This document shows, in pieces, positions 25,647 through 34,605 of a DNA stretch of 64,000 nucleotides. This DNA comes from Nitratireductor sp. XY-223. Lineage in GTDB: Bacteria; Pseudomonadota; Alphaproteobacteria; Rhizobiales; Rhizobiaceae. The notes beneath the pieces were generated by a model. That model saw nothing but the letters and a program-made list of their open reading frames with translations, had not been told where the DNA came from and made no database searches. The position numbers and the translations under genes are program-made. How positions within the stretch are numbered: position 1 is the first letter of the stretch; the number at the start of each line of letters is the position of its first letter. Location of the stretch: the NCBI RefSeq assembly GCF_004959855.1, contig NZ_SPNT01000003.1, forward strand, positions 310,001-374,000, written 5' to 3'.

Positions 25647-26129
25647 ATGCGCTGTCCTTATTGCAATTCCGAAGACAGTCAGGTGAAGGATTCGCGTCCG
25701 GCCGAGGACGGCACGGCGATCCGCCGTCGCCGTGTCTGCCCCGATTGCGGCGGCCGGTTCACGACATTCGAACGGGTGCAGTTGCGCGATCTGCAGGTGA
25801 TCAAGAAAACCGGCCGCAAGGTGCCGTTCGACCGCGACAAGCTGATGCGTTCCTTCGACATCGCGCTGCGCAAGCGGCCGGTCGAGCGCGACCGGGTCGA
25901 ACGCGCGGTCTCCGGCATCGTGCGCCGTCTGGAAAGCTCCGGCGAAACCGACGTGCATTCCGACAAGATCGGCCTGATGGTGATCGAGGCGCTGAAGGCG
26001 ATCGACGATGTCGCCTTTGTGCGCTACGCATCGGTCTATCGCGATTTCAGCGACCCGAAAGATTTTGAGAACGTTATCAATGAGTTGAGCGCGCAGATCA
26101 ATGGCGGCGGCGGCGGCCAGGAGGACTGA
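25647..26129 (+). CDS. nrdR: Transcriptional repressor of ribonucleotide reductase genes
   Basis: 160 residues. The N-terminal zinc ribbon has four cysteines (CPYC near 3-6, CPDC near 31-34) with the conserved [14 protein letters not shown] between them. The ATP-cone domain occupies about 45-140 ([38 protein letters not shown]). NrdR senses ATP/dATP and binds NrdR boxes upstream of nrd genes. I start at ATG 25647 (MRCPYC), the family's fixed N-terminus. It is followed 5 bp later by ribD, a standard arrangement. Confidence 0.97.
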   Translation: MRCPYCNSEDSQVKDSRPAEDGTAIRRRRVCPDCGGRFTTFERVQLRDLQVIKKTGRKVPFDRDKLMRSFDIALRKRPVERDRVERAVSGIVRRLESSGETDVHSDKIGLMVIEALKAIDDVAFVRYASVYRDFSDPKDFENVINELSAQINGGGGGQED

Positions 26130-26134
26130 CCGGA

Positions 26135-27244
26135 ATGGCCGTTAGCGCGTTCGATCGGCGAATGATGGCGGCGGCAATCCGCTACACCTGGCGCAATCTC
26201 GGCCGTACCGGGACGAACCCGTCGGTCTCAACGATCATTGTCCGCGACGATGAGGGCGACACGCCGGTGATCGTCGGCCGGGGCATCACGGCGATCGGCG
26301 GCCGCCCGCACGCGGAAACCGAGGCGATTGCCGAAGCCGGCGAATTGGCGCGCGGCGCGACCGCTTATGTCACGCTCGAACCGTGCGCCCATCATGCCAG
26401 CACGCCGCCCTGCGCGGAGGCGCTGGTGCGGGCCGGGGTAAAGCGCGTTGTGGCGGCGACGACGGATCCGGACGGCCGGGTGTCGGGCCGCGGCTACAGG
26501 ATCCTTGAAGACGGCGGAATTGATGTCGAGGTCGATGTCCTTGCGGAACAGGCGCAGTACGCCATGTCCGGCTACCTGACGCAGCGCCGGTTCGGCCGAC
26601 CGCACGTCTCCCTCAAACTGGCCGTCTCGTCGGATGGGAAGATCGGCCGGCGCGGTGGCGGTCAGGTGGCGATCACCGGGCCGCAAAGCAATGCCGCCAG
26701 CCACATTTTACGGGCAACAAGCGATGTCATCGTCGTTGGTATTGGGACGGTGCTTGAGGACGATCCGATGCTGACCTGCCGCCTGCCGGGCATGGAAGAC
26801 CGTTCGCCGGCACGGCTTGTGCTCGACCGCGGCCTGAGGCTGCCGCTCGACTGCAGGCTCGTGCGCACGGCGCGGGCGCATCCGGTGCTGGTGGCGACGA
26901 CCGTTCTTCCGGACGATGAGCGTTACCGCAGCCTTTCCGAGGCCGGATGTATCATGGTTGCCTGCGAGGAGAGCGGCGATGGGATCGCCTTGCCCGAACT
27001 GTTGGAAGATCTTGCGGCGCGAGGTTATTCCACGGTCATGGTCGAGGGCGGGGCCACGGTCGCGCGGTCGTTCATCGACGCCCATCTTGTTGACAGGATT
27101 CGACTCTATGCCGGGCCGGAGGCGATCGGCGATGACGGCGTCGCGTCGCCGCTGACGCCCGATGAGATGCCCGACGGTTTCGTTCCGACCCGCACCGATG
27201 TCTTCGGAGCGGATCGGCGTCTGGAATATGAAAGGTCCCGCTGA
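26135..27244 (+). CDS. ribD: Bifunctional riboflavin biosynthesis deaminase/reductase
   Basis: 369 residues. The N-terminal cytidine-deaminase-like domain has its zinc site in GGRPHAETEAI and LEPCAHHASTPPCAEAL (about 51-97) and deaminates the pyrimidine from GTP cyclohydrolase II. The C-terminal DHFR-like reductase domain (about 150-365; VSLKLAVSSDGKIG, DVIVVGIGTVLEDDPMLTCR, MVEGGATVARSFI) reduces the ribosyl chain. The N-terminus reads MAAAIRYTWRNLGRTGTNPS rather than the common ALR..G.T.PNPxVG form, a rhizobial-type variation. One-base overlap with ribE. Confidence 0.95.
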   Translation: MAVSAFDRRMMAAAIRYTWRNLGRTGTNPSVSTIIVRDDEGDTPVIVGRGITAIGGRPHAETEAIAEAGELARGATAYVTLEPCAHHASTPPCAEALVRAGVKRVVAATTDPDGRVSGRGYRILEDGGIDVEVDVLAEQAQYAMSGYLTQRRFGRPHVSLKLAVSSDGKIGRRGGGQVAITGPQSNAASHILRATSDVIVVGIGTVLEDDPMLTCRLPGMEDRSPARLVLDRGLRLPLDCRLVRTARAHPVLVATTVLPDDERYRSLSEAGCIMVACEESGDGIALPELLEDLAARGYSTVMVEGGATVARSFIDAHLVDRIRLYAGPEAIGDDGVASPLTPDEMPDGFVPTRTDVFGADRRLEYERSR

Positions 27245-27861
27245 TGTTCACCGGAATCGTCACCGATGTGGGCACGATTGAAACCGTGACACCGATGAAC
27301 GAGGGCGTGCGCCTGCGCGTTCACACGGCTTACGATCCCGCCAGCATCGACATCGGTGCTTCGATCGCCTGTTCGGGCACCTGCCTGACGGTCACCGGTC
27401 TGCCCGGCGAGGGCGACAACGGCCGCTGGTTCGAGGTCGAGGCCTGGGAAGAGGCGCTGCGCCTGACAACCATCGGCGGATGGCAGGCAGGCACGCGCAT
27501 AAACCTCGAGCGCTCCCTGAAGATCGGCGACGAACTCGGCGGTCATCTCGTTTCGGGTCATGTCGACGGGCTTGCAGAGGTCGTCGCGATCGGCGAGGAG
27601 GGCGACGCAAGCCGGTTTCAGATCCGCGCGCCCGATGCGCTGGCGAAGTTCATCGCGCCAAAGGGCTCCGTAGCGCTGGACGGGACGTCCCTGACGGTCA
27701 ATGCCGTTGACGGGTGCGATTTCGACGTGCTTTTGATCCGGCACTCGCTGGACGTGACCACCTGGTCGGATCGGGTGGCCGGCGACAGGGTCAATCTCGA
27801 GATCGACCAGATGGCCCGCTATGCGGAACGGCTGATCGGCTTCCGCTCGGAAAAGACGTAA
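27244..27861 (+). CDS. ribE: Riboflavin synthase, alpha subunit
   Basis: 205 residues, made of two homologous lumazine-binding barrels. The first starts [13 protein letters not shown] and contains [11 protein letters not shown]. The second has [17 protein letters not shown] and [17 protein letters not shown]. The enzyme dismutates two 6,7-dimethyl-8-ribityllumazine molecules to riboflavin. It overlaps the ribD stop by one base, so translation is coupled. 103 bases separate it from ribH, and no FMN riboswitch is evident there. Confidence 0.96.
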   Translation: MFTGIVTDVGTIETVTPMNEGVRLRVHTAYDPASIDIGASIACSGTCLTVTGLPGEGDNGRWFEVEAWEEALRLTTIGGWQAGTRINLERSLKIGDELGGHLVSGHVDGLAEVVAIGEEGDASRFQIRAPDALAKFIAPKGSVALDGTSLTVNAVDGCDFDVLLIRHSLDVTTWSDRVAGDRVNLEIDQMARYAERLIGFRSEKT

Positions 27862-27964
27862 TACCGGGCATCCGGAAATGGCAGCTATGCGCGAAAAGCG
27901 CTTGCCAAGTGGACGGCGGCGTGGTTTTACGCCCGCACATTTCGCAATTCAAAGGAACGCCACC

Positions 27965-28432
27965 ATGAGCGGTTCACCGCATCTCCTCATCATCGAGGCG
28001 CGTTTTTACGACGACCTGGCCGACGCGCTTCTGGAGGGCGCGACCAACGCTCTGAAGGAAGCGGGTGCAAGCTGGGATGTCATCACCGTACCGGGTGCGC
28101 TCGAGATCCCGGCCGTTATATCCATGGCGCTCGACGGCATGGACGAAGGCGGGACCGAATATGACGGCTTCGTCGCGCTTGGTGCCGTGATCCGCGGCGA
28201 GACCTATCACTTCGACATCGTCGCCAATGAATCGAGCCGGGCCATCATGGAACTGTCGATCAGCGAGTCGCTTGCCATCGGCAATGGCATTCTGACCGTC
28301 GAGAATCGCGACCAGGCGTGGACGCGGGCGCGCCAGCACGACGGTCCCGGGGAAAAGGACAAGGGCGGTTTCGCCGCCCGGGCCGCACTGCGGATGATCG
28401 AGGTCAAGGAAAGGCTGGGCGCTGCCAAGTGA
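27965..28432 (+). CDS. ribH: 6,7-dimethyl-8-ribityllumazine synthase
   Basis: 155 residues with the lumazine-synthase fold. Substrate motifs are [20 protein letters not shown] near the N-terminus, [15 protein letters not shown], and [20 protein letters not shown] with the catalytic histidine. It joins the RibD pathway product with 3,4-dihydroxybutanone phosphate. I start at ATG 27965; an upstream in-frame ATG would add a basic, unfamiliar 29 residues. It overlaps nusB by GTGA. Confidence 0.96.
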   Translation: MSGSPHLLIIEARFYDDLADALLEGATNALKEAGASWDVITVPGALEIPAVISMALDGMDEGGTEYDGFVALGAVIRGETYHFDIVANESSRAIMELSISESLAIGNGILTVENRDQAWTRARQHDGPGEKDKGGFAARAALRMIEVKERLGAAK

Positions 28433-28908
28433 GCAAGGACGCATCGAAAACGAGACCGGCCAATCAGCGCGGCGCCGCCAGGCTTGCGGCGGTTCAGGCG
28501 CTGTACCAGATGGATGTCGGCGGCACCGGCGTCCTCGAAGTCGTGTCGGAATACGAGATGCACCGGCTCGGCAAGGAACTGGACGGCGATCTCTATCGGC
28601 AGGCCGACCCGGCCTGGTTTCGCGCCATCGTGTCGGGCGTTGTCGAGCAGCAGCGCACGCTCGATCCGCTGATCCGCACATCGCTGACCGAGGACTGGCC
28701 GCTGTCGCGGCTCGATTCGACATTGCGGGCCATATTGCGGGCAGGGACCTACGAGATCGCGAACCGCAGGGACGTGCCGGTTGCCGTGATTGTCACCGAA
28801 TATGTGGATATCGGCCGGGCGTTTTTCGACGATGACGAGCCGAAGCTGATCAATGCGGTGCTCGACCGCATCGCCAAGCGGGTGCGCGGCGAAGACAAGA
28901 AACAGTAA
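28429..28908 (+). CDS. nusB: Transcription antitermination factor NusB
   Basis: 159 residues, all-helical NusB fold. [19 protein letters not shown] is the first conserved helix and boxA-binding arginine patch. The C-terminal half has [19 protein letters not shown], then [20 protein letters not shown] and [10 protein letters not shown]-like [12 protein letters not shown]. It acts with NusE on rRNA operons. The start is GTG 28429, overlapping the ribH stop, the usual coupling for this pair. It is convergent with the SDR gene 20 bp away. Confidence 0.95.
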   Translation: MSKDASKTRPANQRGAARLAAVQALYQMDVGGTGVLEVVSEYEMHRLGKELDGDLYRQADPAWFRAIVSGVVEQQRTLDPLIRTSLTEDWPLSRLDSTLRAILRAGTYEIANRRDVPVAVIVTEYVDIGRAFFDDDEPKLINAVLDRIAKRVRGEDKKQ

Positions 28909-28928
28909 TGTAGCACCCGTCCCGGGCG

Positions 28929-29702
28929 CTATGGCCGCAATCCGAGCATGTCGCTCGCCGTCATTGCGGATATGCCGCCGTCGATGAGAATATCCTGTCC
29001 CTTGATCCAGCGGCTTTCCGGCGACGCCAGAAAACAGATCACGTCGGCGATCTCGTCCGGTTCTCCGGCCCGACCGGCACGGGCGACGGCTTTCTGCGCT
29101 CTCTCGCCGAAGGCGTTCAAAAAATCGTCGAGTATGCCGGTGGAGACGGCGGCCGGACTGACCGAGTTCATGCGAAGGTTCCGTGCGATCATGTCCTCGG
29201 TTCGGGCAATCGTCAGGGCAATGACGGCCTCCTTTGAAAGATTGTAGGCGCGGACCGCATCGATCTCCTGCGCGGCAACGAAGCCGGGCACGTCGTCCAT
29301 CGTGCCGAGCGCCATCAGCGCCTTCACCTGTTCGATGTTGTCGCGCCACATGAAGCCGGCGCGAGACGCGGTGTTCACGATGGCCGCGTTCGGCGCCAGC
29401 TTGTCCAGCATGGCGTCAAGGAACAGGCGCAGTCCGACGAAATTCACCTTCAGGATAAGCGCCTCCAGGCCTTCCCGCGGCGGCAGGCCGGCATTGTTGA
29501 TCAGCGCGTCGAAGGGGCCTTCGGCGGCCTCGGCCGCCGCTGAGATCGAACCGGCATCGCCAAGGTCCGTCTTGATCCAGCGGTCGACATTGTGCTGCGG
29601 TTCGTTCAGGTCGAAGGCGGTCACATGCGCGCCGCGCGCCTTCAGTTTGGCGGCAACCGATGCGCCGATCCCCGTTGCTCCACCCGTCAGTGCCACGCGC
29701 AT
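28929..29702 (-). CDS. Short-chain dehydrogenase/reductase (3-alpha-hydroxysteroid-dehydrogenase-like)
   Basis: 257 residues of the classical SDR type. The coenzyme motif is LTGGATGIGASVAAKL (about 4-19), followed by FDLNEP, the NNAG motif LINNAGLPP (about 70-78), catalytic serine in IVNTASRAGF, and the Y-x-x-x-K in YNLSKEAV. The C-terminus has GRAGEPDEIADVICFLAS and the family end GGISA. Pattern and spacing are near the 3-alpha-HSD/carbonyl reductase group, but the substrate is unknown. ATG 29702 follows GGGGG at four bases. Confidence 0.9.
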   Translation of the reverse strand: MRVALTGGATGIGASVAAKLKARGAHVTAFDLNEPQHNVDRWIKTDLGDAGSISAAAEAAEGPFDALINNAGLPPREGLEALILKVNFVGLRLFLDAMLDKLAPNAAIVNTASRAGFMWRDNIEQVKALMALGTMDDVPGFVAAQEIDAVRAYNLSKEAVIALTIARTEDMIARNLRMNSVSPAAVSTGILDDFLNAFGERAQKAVARAGRAGEPDEIADVICFLASPESRWIKGQDILIDGGISAMTASDMLGLRP

Positions 29703-29809
29703 GTCATTCCCCCTTTGTCTCTGCAATCATCGTCTTTGAAGTGAAGCATACGGTCATCGGTCGGGTAACCCTAAAGTGCTGTCGAAAGTGCAGGGCGCTA
29801 TCGGCTGGT

Positions 29810-30688
29810 CTAACCAACCTCAACCACGACGATCTCCGGCGGCATTCCGAAGCGCAGGGGAAGACCGCTGCAACCCAGCCCGCCCGACACGATCAGGTGC
29901 CTGCTTCTCTCGGTGAAATGACCGTAGGCATAGCGCCGTCCGTGGCGCGACGGCACATAGGGCGGCCCCAGATAGGGAAAGCGGACCTGTCCGCCATGCG
30001 TGTGTCCGCTGAGCATCACGTCGATCCGGTCGGGGATCTCCGGAAACACGTCCGGCTCGTGGGCGAGCAGGACGACCGGTTCCGTGTCGCCGCGCACATG
30101 GGTCAGCGTGCCGGCGAGATCGTCCTCGCCACGGAAACGCTTGCGGCCCAGCTTCTCGGCCCGCTGCGAACCGAGCCCGGCGAGCCAGAAGCGCGCGCCG
30201 GCGGTTGTTCGCAACTTCACGGCCATATTCTGAAGGACGGCAATGCCCGCTTCTTCCAGATGGCGGCGTACGTCCGCGCCGCCCCGCCAGCAGTCGTGAT
30301 TGCCGAGGACCGCGAACGTGCCGAGCGGCGCGGACAGACCGGACAGTGCTTCGCTCCAGTCCGTCATGGGCAGATCCGTCCAGCGGCCGAGGCGCTCCAT
30401 GCCGCTGACATAATCGCCAAGGAGAACGACAAGATCGGGTTTGAGCGCGTTGGCCTGCTCGACGATGGCGCCGATGCGCGCCCGCGTCATCCACAGCCGG
30501 CACGCATGCAAATCGGCAAGCGCGACGACACGCAATCCCGTCAGATTGACATGCCGGAAGAACTCCAGCCGGTCGGAGCGGACGCGGTACCGCTTGATCC
30601 TCGGCTTTATCATTGGCGCGTAGCCGACAGCGTAGCCGCCCAGAGCACCGGCAACGGCGCTGCCGCCGATCAGCGTTTCAACGAGCAT
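29810..30688 (-). CDS. Membrane-anchored metallophosphoesterase (YkuE-like), copy 1
   Basis: 292 residues. An N-terminal hydrophobic stretch (LIGGSAVAGALGGYAVGYAP) acts as anchor or uncleaved signal. Calcineurin-like motifs are complete: ALADLHACRLW, VVLLGDYVSG, VLGNHDCWRG, LLAHEPD and LSGHTHGGQVRFP. The family includes YkuE-type enzymes that act on the outside of the cytoplasmic membrane. Closely related in order and motifs to the next gene at 30785, so the two arose by tandem duplication. Confidence 0.9.
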   Translation of the reverse strand: MLVETLIGGSAVAGALGGYAVGYAPMIKPRIKRYRVRSDRLEFFRHVNLTGLRVVALADLHACRLWMTRARIGAIVEQANALKPDLVVLLGDYVSGMERLGRWTDLPMTDWSEALSGLSAPLGTFAVLGNHDCWRGGADVRRHLEEAGIAVLQNMAVKLRTTAGARFWLAGLGSQRAEKLGRKRFRGEDDLAGTLTHVRGDTEPVVLLAHEPDVFPEIPDRIDVMLSGHTHGGQVRFPYLGPPYVPSRHGRRYAYGHFTERSRHLIVSGGLGCSGLPLRFGMPPEIVVVEVG

Positions 30689-30784
30689 GGCGGAACTTCG
30701 TATTCATGCGGCCGCGAACCGGAACTTTGACCGGCAGGCGCGAAGGCGGGGACAGAACATGATTCAATGACGCAACAAAACTCC

Positions 30785-31675
30785 CTAACCGGTTTCAATG
30801 ATTACGATTTCCGGCGGAACGCCGAAGCGGACCGGCAGCATGGAGCAGCCCAGCCCGGCCGAAACGACCAGTTGCCGGCCGTCTTCGACGATATGCCCCT
30901 GGGCATAACGCTGGCCGTAGCGGGACGGAACGACCGGTGCGCCGACGAATGGCAGCCGCACCTGTCCGCCATGGGTGTGGCCGCTCAATGTCAGATCGAC
31001 ACGGGGCTGGACTTCCGGAAAGATGTCAGGCTCGTGCGCAAGCAGGACAACGGCGCTGTCCTGATCGCCGATCTGGGCCATGGTGCCGGCAAGATCGTCC
31101 ACGCCGCGGAAGCGGCCGCCGCCGATCGGGATTGCCAACTGGTCGCCCAGCCCGGCAAGCCAGAAACGGCCGCCCTCGGGACGCTCGATCATCGTGGCGG
31201 TATTTTCCAGCACCGGTATCCCGACGGACGTCAGATGGCCGGTTGCCGCGGGCGCATCCACCCACCAGTCGTGATTGCCCAGCACCGCGAACGTGCCGAG
31301 CGGCGCGTTCAGCTCGGCAAGGGCGGCGGCCCAGGACGCCATCGGAACGATGGCGCTCCGGAAACGCTTCAGGCCGGCGACGAAGTCTCCGAGCAGGACA
31401 ATGAGGTCCGGTTGCAACGCGTTCGTCCGCCGGACGATATATGCGATGCGTGTGAGGGGCATCCACGGCTCGCAGGCGTGGAAATCCGCCAGGACCGCAA
31501 TCCGCAGCGGTCGGCCCGATTCGTCGTTGAGCGCATCAAGGCGCGGCGTGCGGATCCGGTACCGCGTTTCGATCAGCCTGAATCGCGGTTCAAAACCAAA
31601 GGCATAACTGCCCATTGCGCCGGCGAGAACCACGCCGCCGGCCATTGCCTTCAGGAGCGATCGCCGTGAGATCAT
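30785..31675 (-). CDS. Exported metallophosphoesterase (YkuE-like), copy 2
   Basis: 296 residues from ATG 31675, seven bases after GAGGAGG. The N-terminus is MISRRSLLKAMAGGVVLAG, a twin-arginine-like signal, unlike copy 1. Motifs DFHACEPWM, LLGDFVAG, VLGNHDWWVD, LLAHEPD and LSGHTHGGQVRLP are intact. Sequence agreement with copy 1 is strong through the whole catalytic domain and ends in VSAGLGCSMLPVRFGVPPEI. Different export routes suggest different sites of action for similar chemistry. It is upstream of copy 1, 96 bp apart, probably the same transcript. Confidence 0.9.
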   Translation of the reverse strand: MISRRSLLKAMAGGVVLAGAMGSYAFGFEPRFRLIETRYRIRTPRLDALNDESGRPLRIAVLADFHACEPWMPLTRIAYIVRRTNALQPDLIVLLGDFVAGLKRFRSAIVPMASWAAALAELNAPLGTFAVLGNHDWWVDAPAATGHLTSVGIPVLENTATMIERPEGGRFWLAGLGDQLAIPIGGGRFRGVDDLAGTMAQIGDQDSAVVLLAHEPDIFPEVQPRVDLTLSGHTHGGQVRLPFVGAPVVPSRYGQRYAQGHIVEDGRQLVVSAGLGCSMLPVRFGVPPEIVIIETG

Positions 31676-31868
31676 GCACAACCTCCTCTTCGTTCCCTAG
31701 AACTCAATGGTGTCCCGACGATGGCGCACAAAGGTGTGTGGATTTACAACCGGATGCGCGAATATCCGACGGTCAGTGCGAAATGTCAGCTTGCGCGACT
31801 TTGGAACATGCTCCTAGATCGGCGGCGCACAGGTTAAATGGTCACCACAGCTTAGAAAGGGATGTGCC

Positions 31869-34418
31869 ATGCAAAGTCACGCGAGAGCCGTGGTCATCGG
31901 AGGCGGGGTCGTCGGCTGTTCGGTGCTCTTCCACCTGGCGCGGGCCGGCTGGAAGGATCTCCTCCTGATCGAGCGGTCCGAACTGACCTCCGGCTCGTCC
32001 TGGCACGCGGCGGGCGGCTTTCACACGCTGAACGGCGACCCCAATGTCGCCAAGCTCCAGGCCTACACGGTCTCGCTCTACGAAGAGCTCGAGCAACTCT
32101 CCGGCCAGCCTTGCGGCCTGCACCTGACCGGCGGTGTCATGATGGCCGATACCGAGGAGCGCATGAATTTCCTGCGCTATACGCACGCGATCGGCCGGGC
32201 GCTCGGCATGGAGACCGAGATCATCACGCCGTCCGAGGCAAAGGCCATGTTCCCCTTGATGGACGAGACCAATTTCGTCGGCGCGCTGTGGGATCCCGTC
32301 GAAGGCCATCTCGACCCGTCCGGCACTACCCATGCCTATGCCAAGGCGGCACAGAACCTCGGCGCGAAGATCGAGCTGCGCAATCCGGTGATCGAGATCA
32401 CGCAGGATCCCGACGGCACATGGAATGTGGTCACCGAGAACGGCACGGTGAAAGCCGAGCATGTCGTCAACGCCGGCGGGCTGTGGGCGCGCGAGATCGG
32501 CCGCATGGTCGGTGTGGAACTGCCGGTCCTGGCGATGGAGCACATGTATCTGCTCACGGAGACCATGCCGGAAGTCCTTGAATTCAATGAATCGTCCGGG
32601 CGCGAGCTGGTCGGCGTCATCGACTTCAAGGGCGAGATCTATACACGGCAGGAGCGCGACGGGCTGCTGCTCGGAACCTATGAGAAGGCCTGCGTTCCCT
32701 GGTCGCCCGTCAAGACGCCCTGGGACTTCGGTCATGAACTGCTGCAGCCGGATCTCGACCGTATCGCGCCGTCGCTGGAGATCGGCTTCCGGCATTTTCC
32801 GGCCTTCGCCAATGCCGGCATCAAGCAGGTCATCAACGGCCCGTTCACATTCGCACCGGACGGGAACCCGCTCGTCGGGCCGGTGCAGGGACTGACGAAT
32901 TTCTGGTCGGCCTGCGCCGTCATGGCCGGCTTCTCGCAGGGCGGTGGCGTCGGGCTCGCACTCGCCAACTGGATGGCCGACGGCGATCCGGGCCACGATA
33001 TTTTCGGCATGGATGTCGCCCGCTACGGCGATTTCACCTCACTGCGCTATACCAACGCCAAGGTGCGGGAGAACTATTCGCGGCGCTTTTCCATCCGCTT
33101 CCCGAACGAGGAGCTGCCGGCGGCGCGGCCGCAGCAGACGACACCGCTCTACGATGTCATGGTGCGCGACAACAACGCCGTCATGGGCGACAGCTGGGGC
33201 CTGGAGACGCCGCTCTGGTTTGCCCCGGCGGGAACCGAGGCGCGGGACGAACTGTCCTTTCACCGCTCCAACGATTTCGAGCATGTCGGCAACGAGGTCC
33301 GCGCCGTCCGCGAGAGCGTCGGCGTCACCGAAATCGCCAACTTCGCCAAATACGAGGTGACGGGCGAGGGGGCCGAGGCCTGGCTGTCGCGGCTGATGAC
33401 CAACACGATGCCGCGGACCGGGCGCCTCGTGCTCACACCGATGCTCAACGAGAACGGCAAGCTGATCGGCGACTTCACGATCGCAAAGGCCGACGGCAAC
33501 CGTTTCATGGTCTGGGGATCGAGCGGCGCGCAGATCTATCACATGCGCTGGTTCGAGCGGCAATTGCCAAAAGACGGTTCGGTGCGCATCCACCGCTTCG
33601 GCCAGACGCTGGTCGGCCTGTCCATCGCCGGTCCGAATTCCCGCGCGGTGCTGGAGGCGCTGGCCGATATCGACGTCTCCAACGAGACATTCCGTTTCAT
33701 GGACTACCGCGAGATGGACGTGGCCGGTTGCCCGTGCCGGGTCAACCGCATCAGCTATACCGGCGATCTCGGTTACGAAATCTGGATGGAGCCGGCCTAT
33801 GAGCGCACCGTCTATCACGCGATCAAGTCGGCGGGCGCGGATCACGGCATCGCCGATTTCGGCATGCGGGCGCTGTTGTCGATGCGTCTTGAAAAGAATT
33901 TCCCGACCTGGATTGCGGAGCTGCGCCCGATCTACGGCCCCTTCGAGGGCTCCATGGAGCGGTTCATCAAACTGTTGAAGAACGACTTCGTCGGCCGGGA
34001 TGCCGCAGCCAGGGAGCATGAACAGGGACCGAAATCGCGCCGTGTCTCGCTGATCATCGAAGCGGACGACACCGACGTCATGGGCGACGAGCCGATCTGG
34101 GCGCGGGTCGGCGACCGGGATTTCGGCCTCGTCGCTCCGCCGCACGGATACGGCGCCCCGCGGTTCGACGCCGGCGGTGCGGAAACGGCGAAGCCCGAAC
34201 CGCAGCGCGACGGCGAATGGCGCGTCGTCGGCTGGGTGACATCCGGCGGCTACGGTCACCACGTGCAGATGTCGCTGGCGCAGGGCTATGTGCCGGCGGA
34301 ACTTGCCGAAAACGGTGAAGAAGGCCTGTTCGAGGTCGAGATCCTCGGCCGGCGCTTTGCGGCGCGCATCGCCGTCGAGCCGCCTTTTGATCCGTCGGGC
34401 GCGCGCATGCGCGGGTAG
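31869..34418 (+). CDS. FAD-dependent oxidoreductase with GcvT-type C-terminal domains (dimethylglycine/sarcosine dehydrogenase-like)
   Basis: 849 residues in the DMGDH layout. The FAD Rossmann motif is VVIGGGVVGCSVLFHLARAG (8-27). GSSWHAAGG (42-50) has H46 at the position where covalent FAD attaches in dimethylglycine dehydrogenase. The oxidoreductase domain runs to about 385, followed by FAO_M and GcvT folate-binding domains (about 430-820; AKYEVTGEGAEAWLSRLMTN, SYTGDLGYEIWM, VGWVTSGGYGHHVQMSLAQG). Such enzymes demethylate N-methyl amino acids and pass the carbon to tetrahydrofolate. Divergent from the phosphoesterases, upstream of an MFS transporter. The substrate is probably an osmolyte or methylated amine. 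Confidence 0.9.
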   Translation: MQSHARAVVIGGGVVGCSVLFHLARAGWKDLLLIERSELTSGSSWHAAGGFHTLNGDPNVAKLQAYTVSLYEELEQLSGQPCGLHLTGGVMMADTEERMNFLRYTHAIGRALGMETEIITPSEAKAMFPLMDETNFVGALWDPVEGHLDPSGTTHAYAKAAQNLGAKIELRNPVIEITQDPDGTWNVVTENGTVKAEHVVNAGGLWAREIGRMVGVELPVLAMEHMYLLTETMPEVLEFNESSGRELVGVIDFKGEIYTRQERDGLLLGTYEKACVPWSPVKTPWDFGHELLQPDLDRIAPSLEIGFRHFPAFANAGIKQVINGPFTFAPDGNPLVGPVQGLTNFWSACAVMAGFSQGGGVGLALANWMADGDPGHDIFGMDVARYGDFTSLRYTNAKVRENYSRRFSIRFPNEELPAARPQQTTPLYDVMVRDNNAVMGDSWGLETPLWFAPAGTEARDELSFHRSNDFEHVGNEVRAVRESVGVTEIANFAKYEVTGEGAEAWLSRLMTNTMPRTGRLVLTPMLNENGKLIGDFTIAKADGNRFMVWGSSGAQIYHMRWFERQLPKDGSVRIHRFGQTLVGLSIAGPNSRAVLEALADIDVSNETFRFMDYREMDVAGCPCRVNRISYTGDLGYEIWMEPAYERTVYHAIKSAGADHGIADFGMRALLSMRLEKNFPTWIAELRPIYGPFEGSMERFIKLLKNDFVGRDAAAREHEQGPKSRRVSLIIEADDTDVMGDEPIWARVGDRDFGLVAPPHGYGAPRFDAGGAETAKPEPQRDGEWRVVGWVTSGGYGHHVQMSLAQGYVPAELAENGEEGLFEVEILGRRFAARIAVEPPFDPSGARMRG

Positions 34419-34605
34419 TGATTGTGATGGTCGTGCGTCAATCGGTCGATTGAATTTCACGATTTTCTAATATATCAAGGTTCGGTCCGATCAACAGATT
34501 CCGCCTGCGGGCGGATTGAGACTCCGGAATTTGCAAGCGGTCCGGACCGTCAAAGACAGGCGGCCGTCTTTGCCCGACTCGTAAACCGGAAAGACAGGGA
34601 AGCAG

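Noticed and set aside
27862-27964. Possible FMN riboswitch before ribH
   Set aside because: The 103-base gap shows no conserved FMN element core and is too short for the full element with an expression platform.
29660-31669. Long open frames on the plus strand opposite the two metallophosphoesterase genes
   Set aside because: They are antisense shadows of clearly coding genes with conserved catalytic motifs on the minus strand; the plus frames have no recognisable motif.
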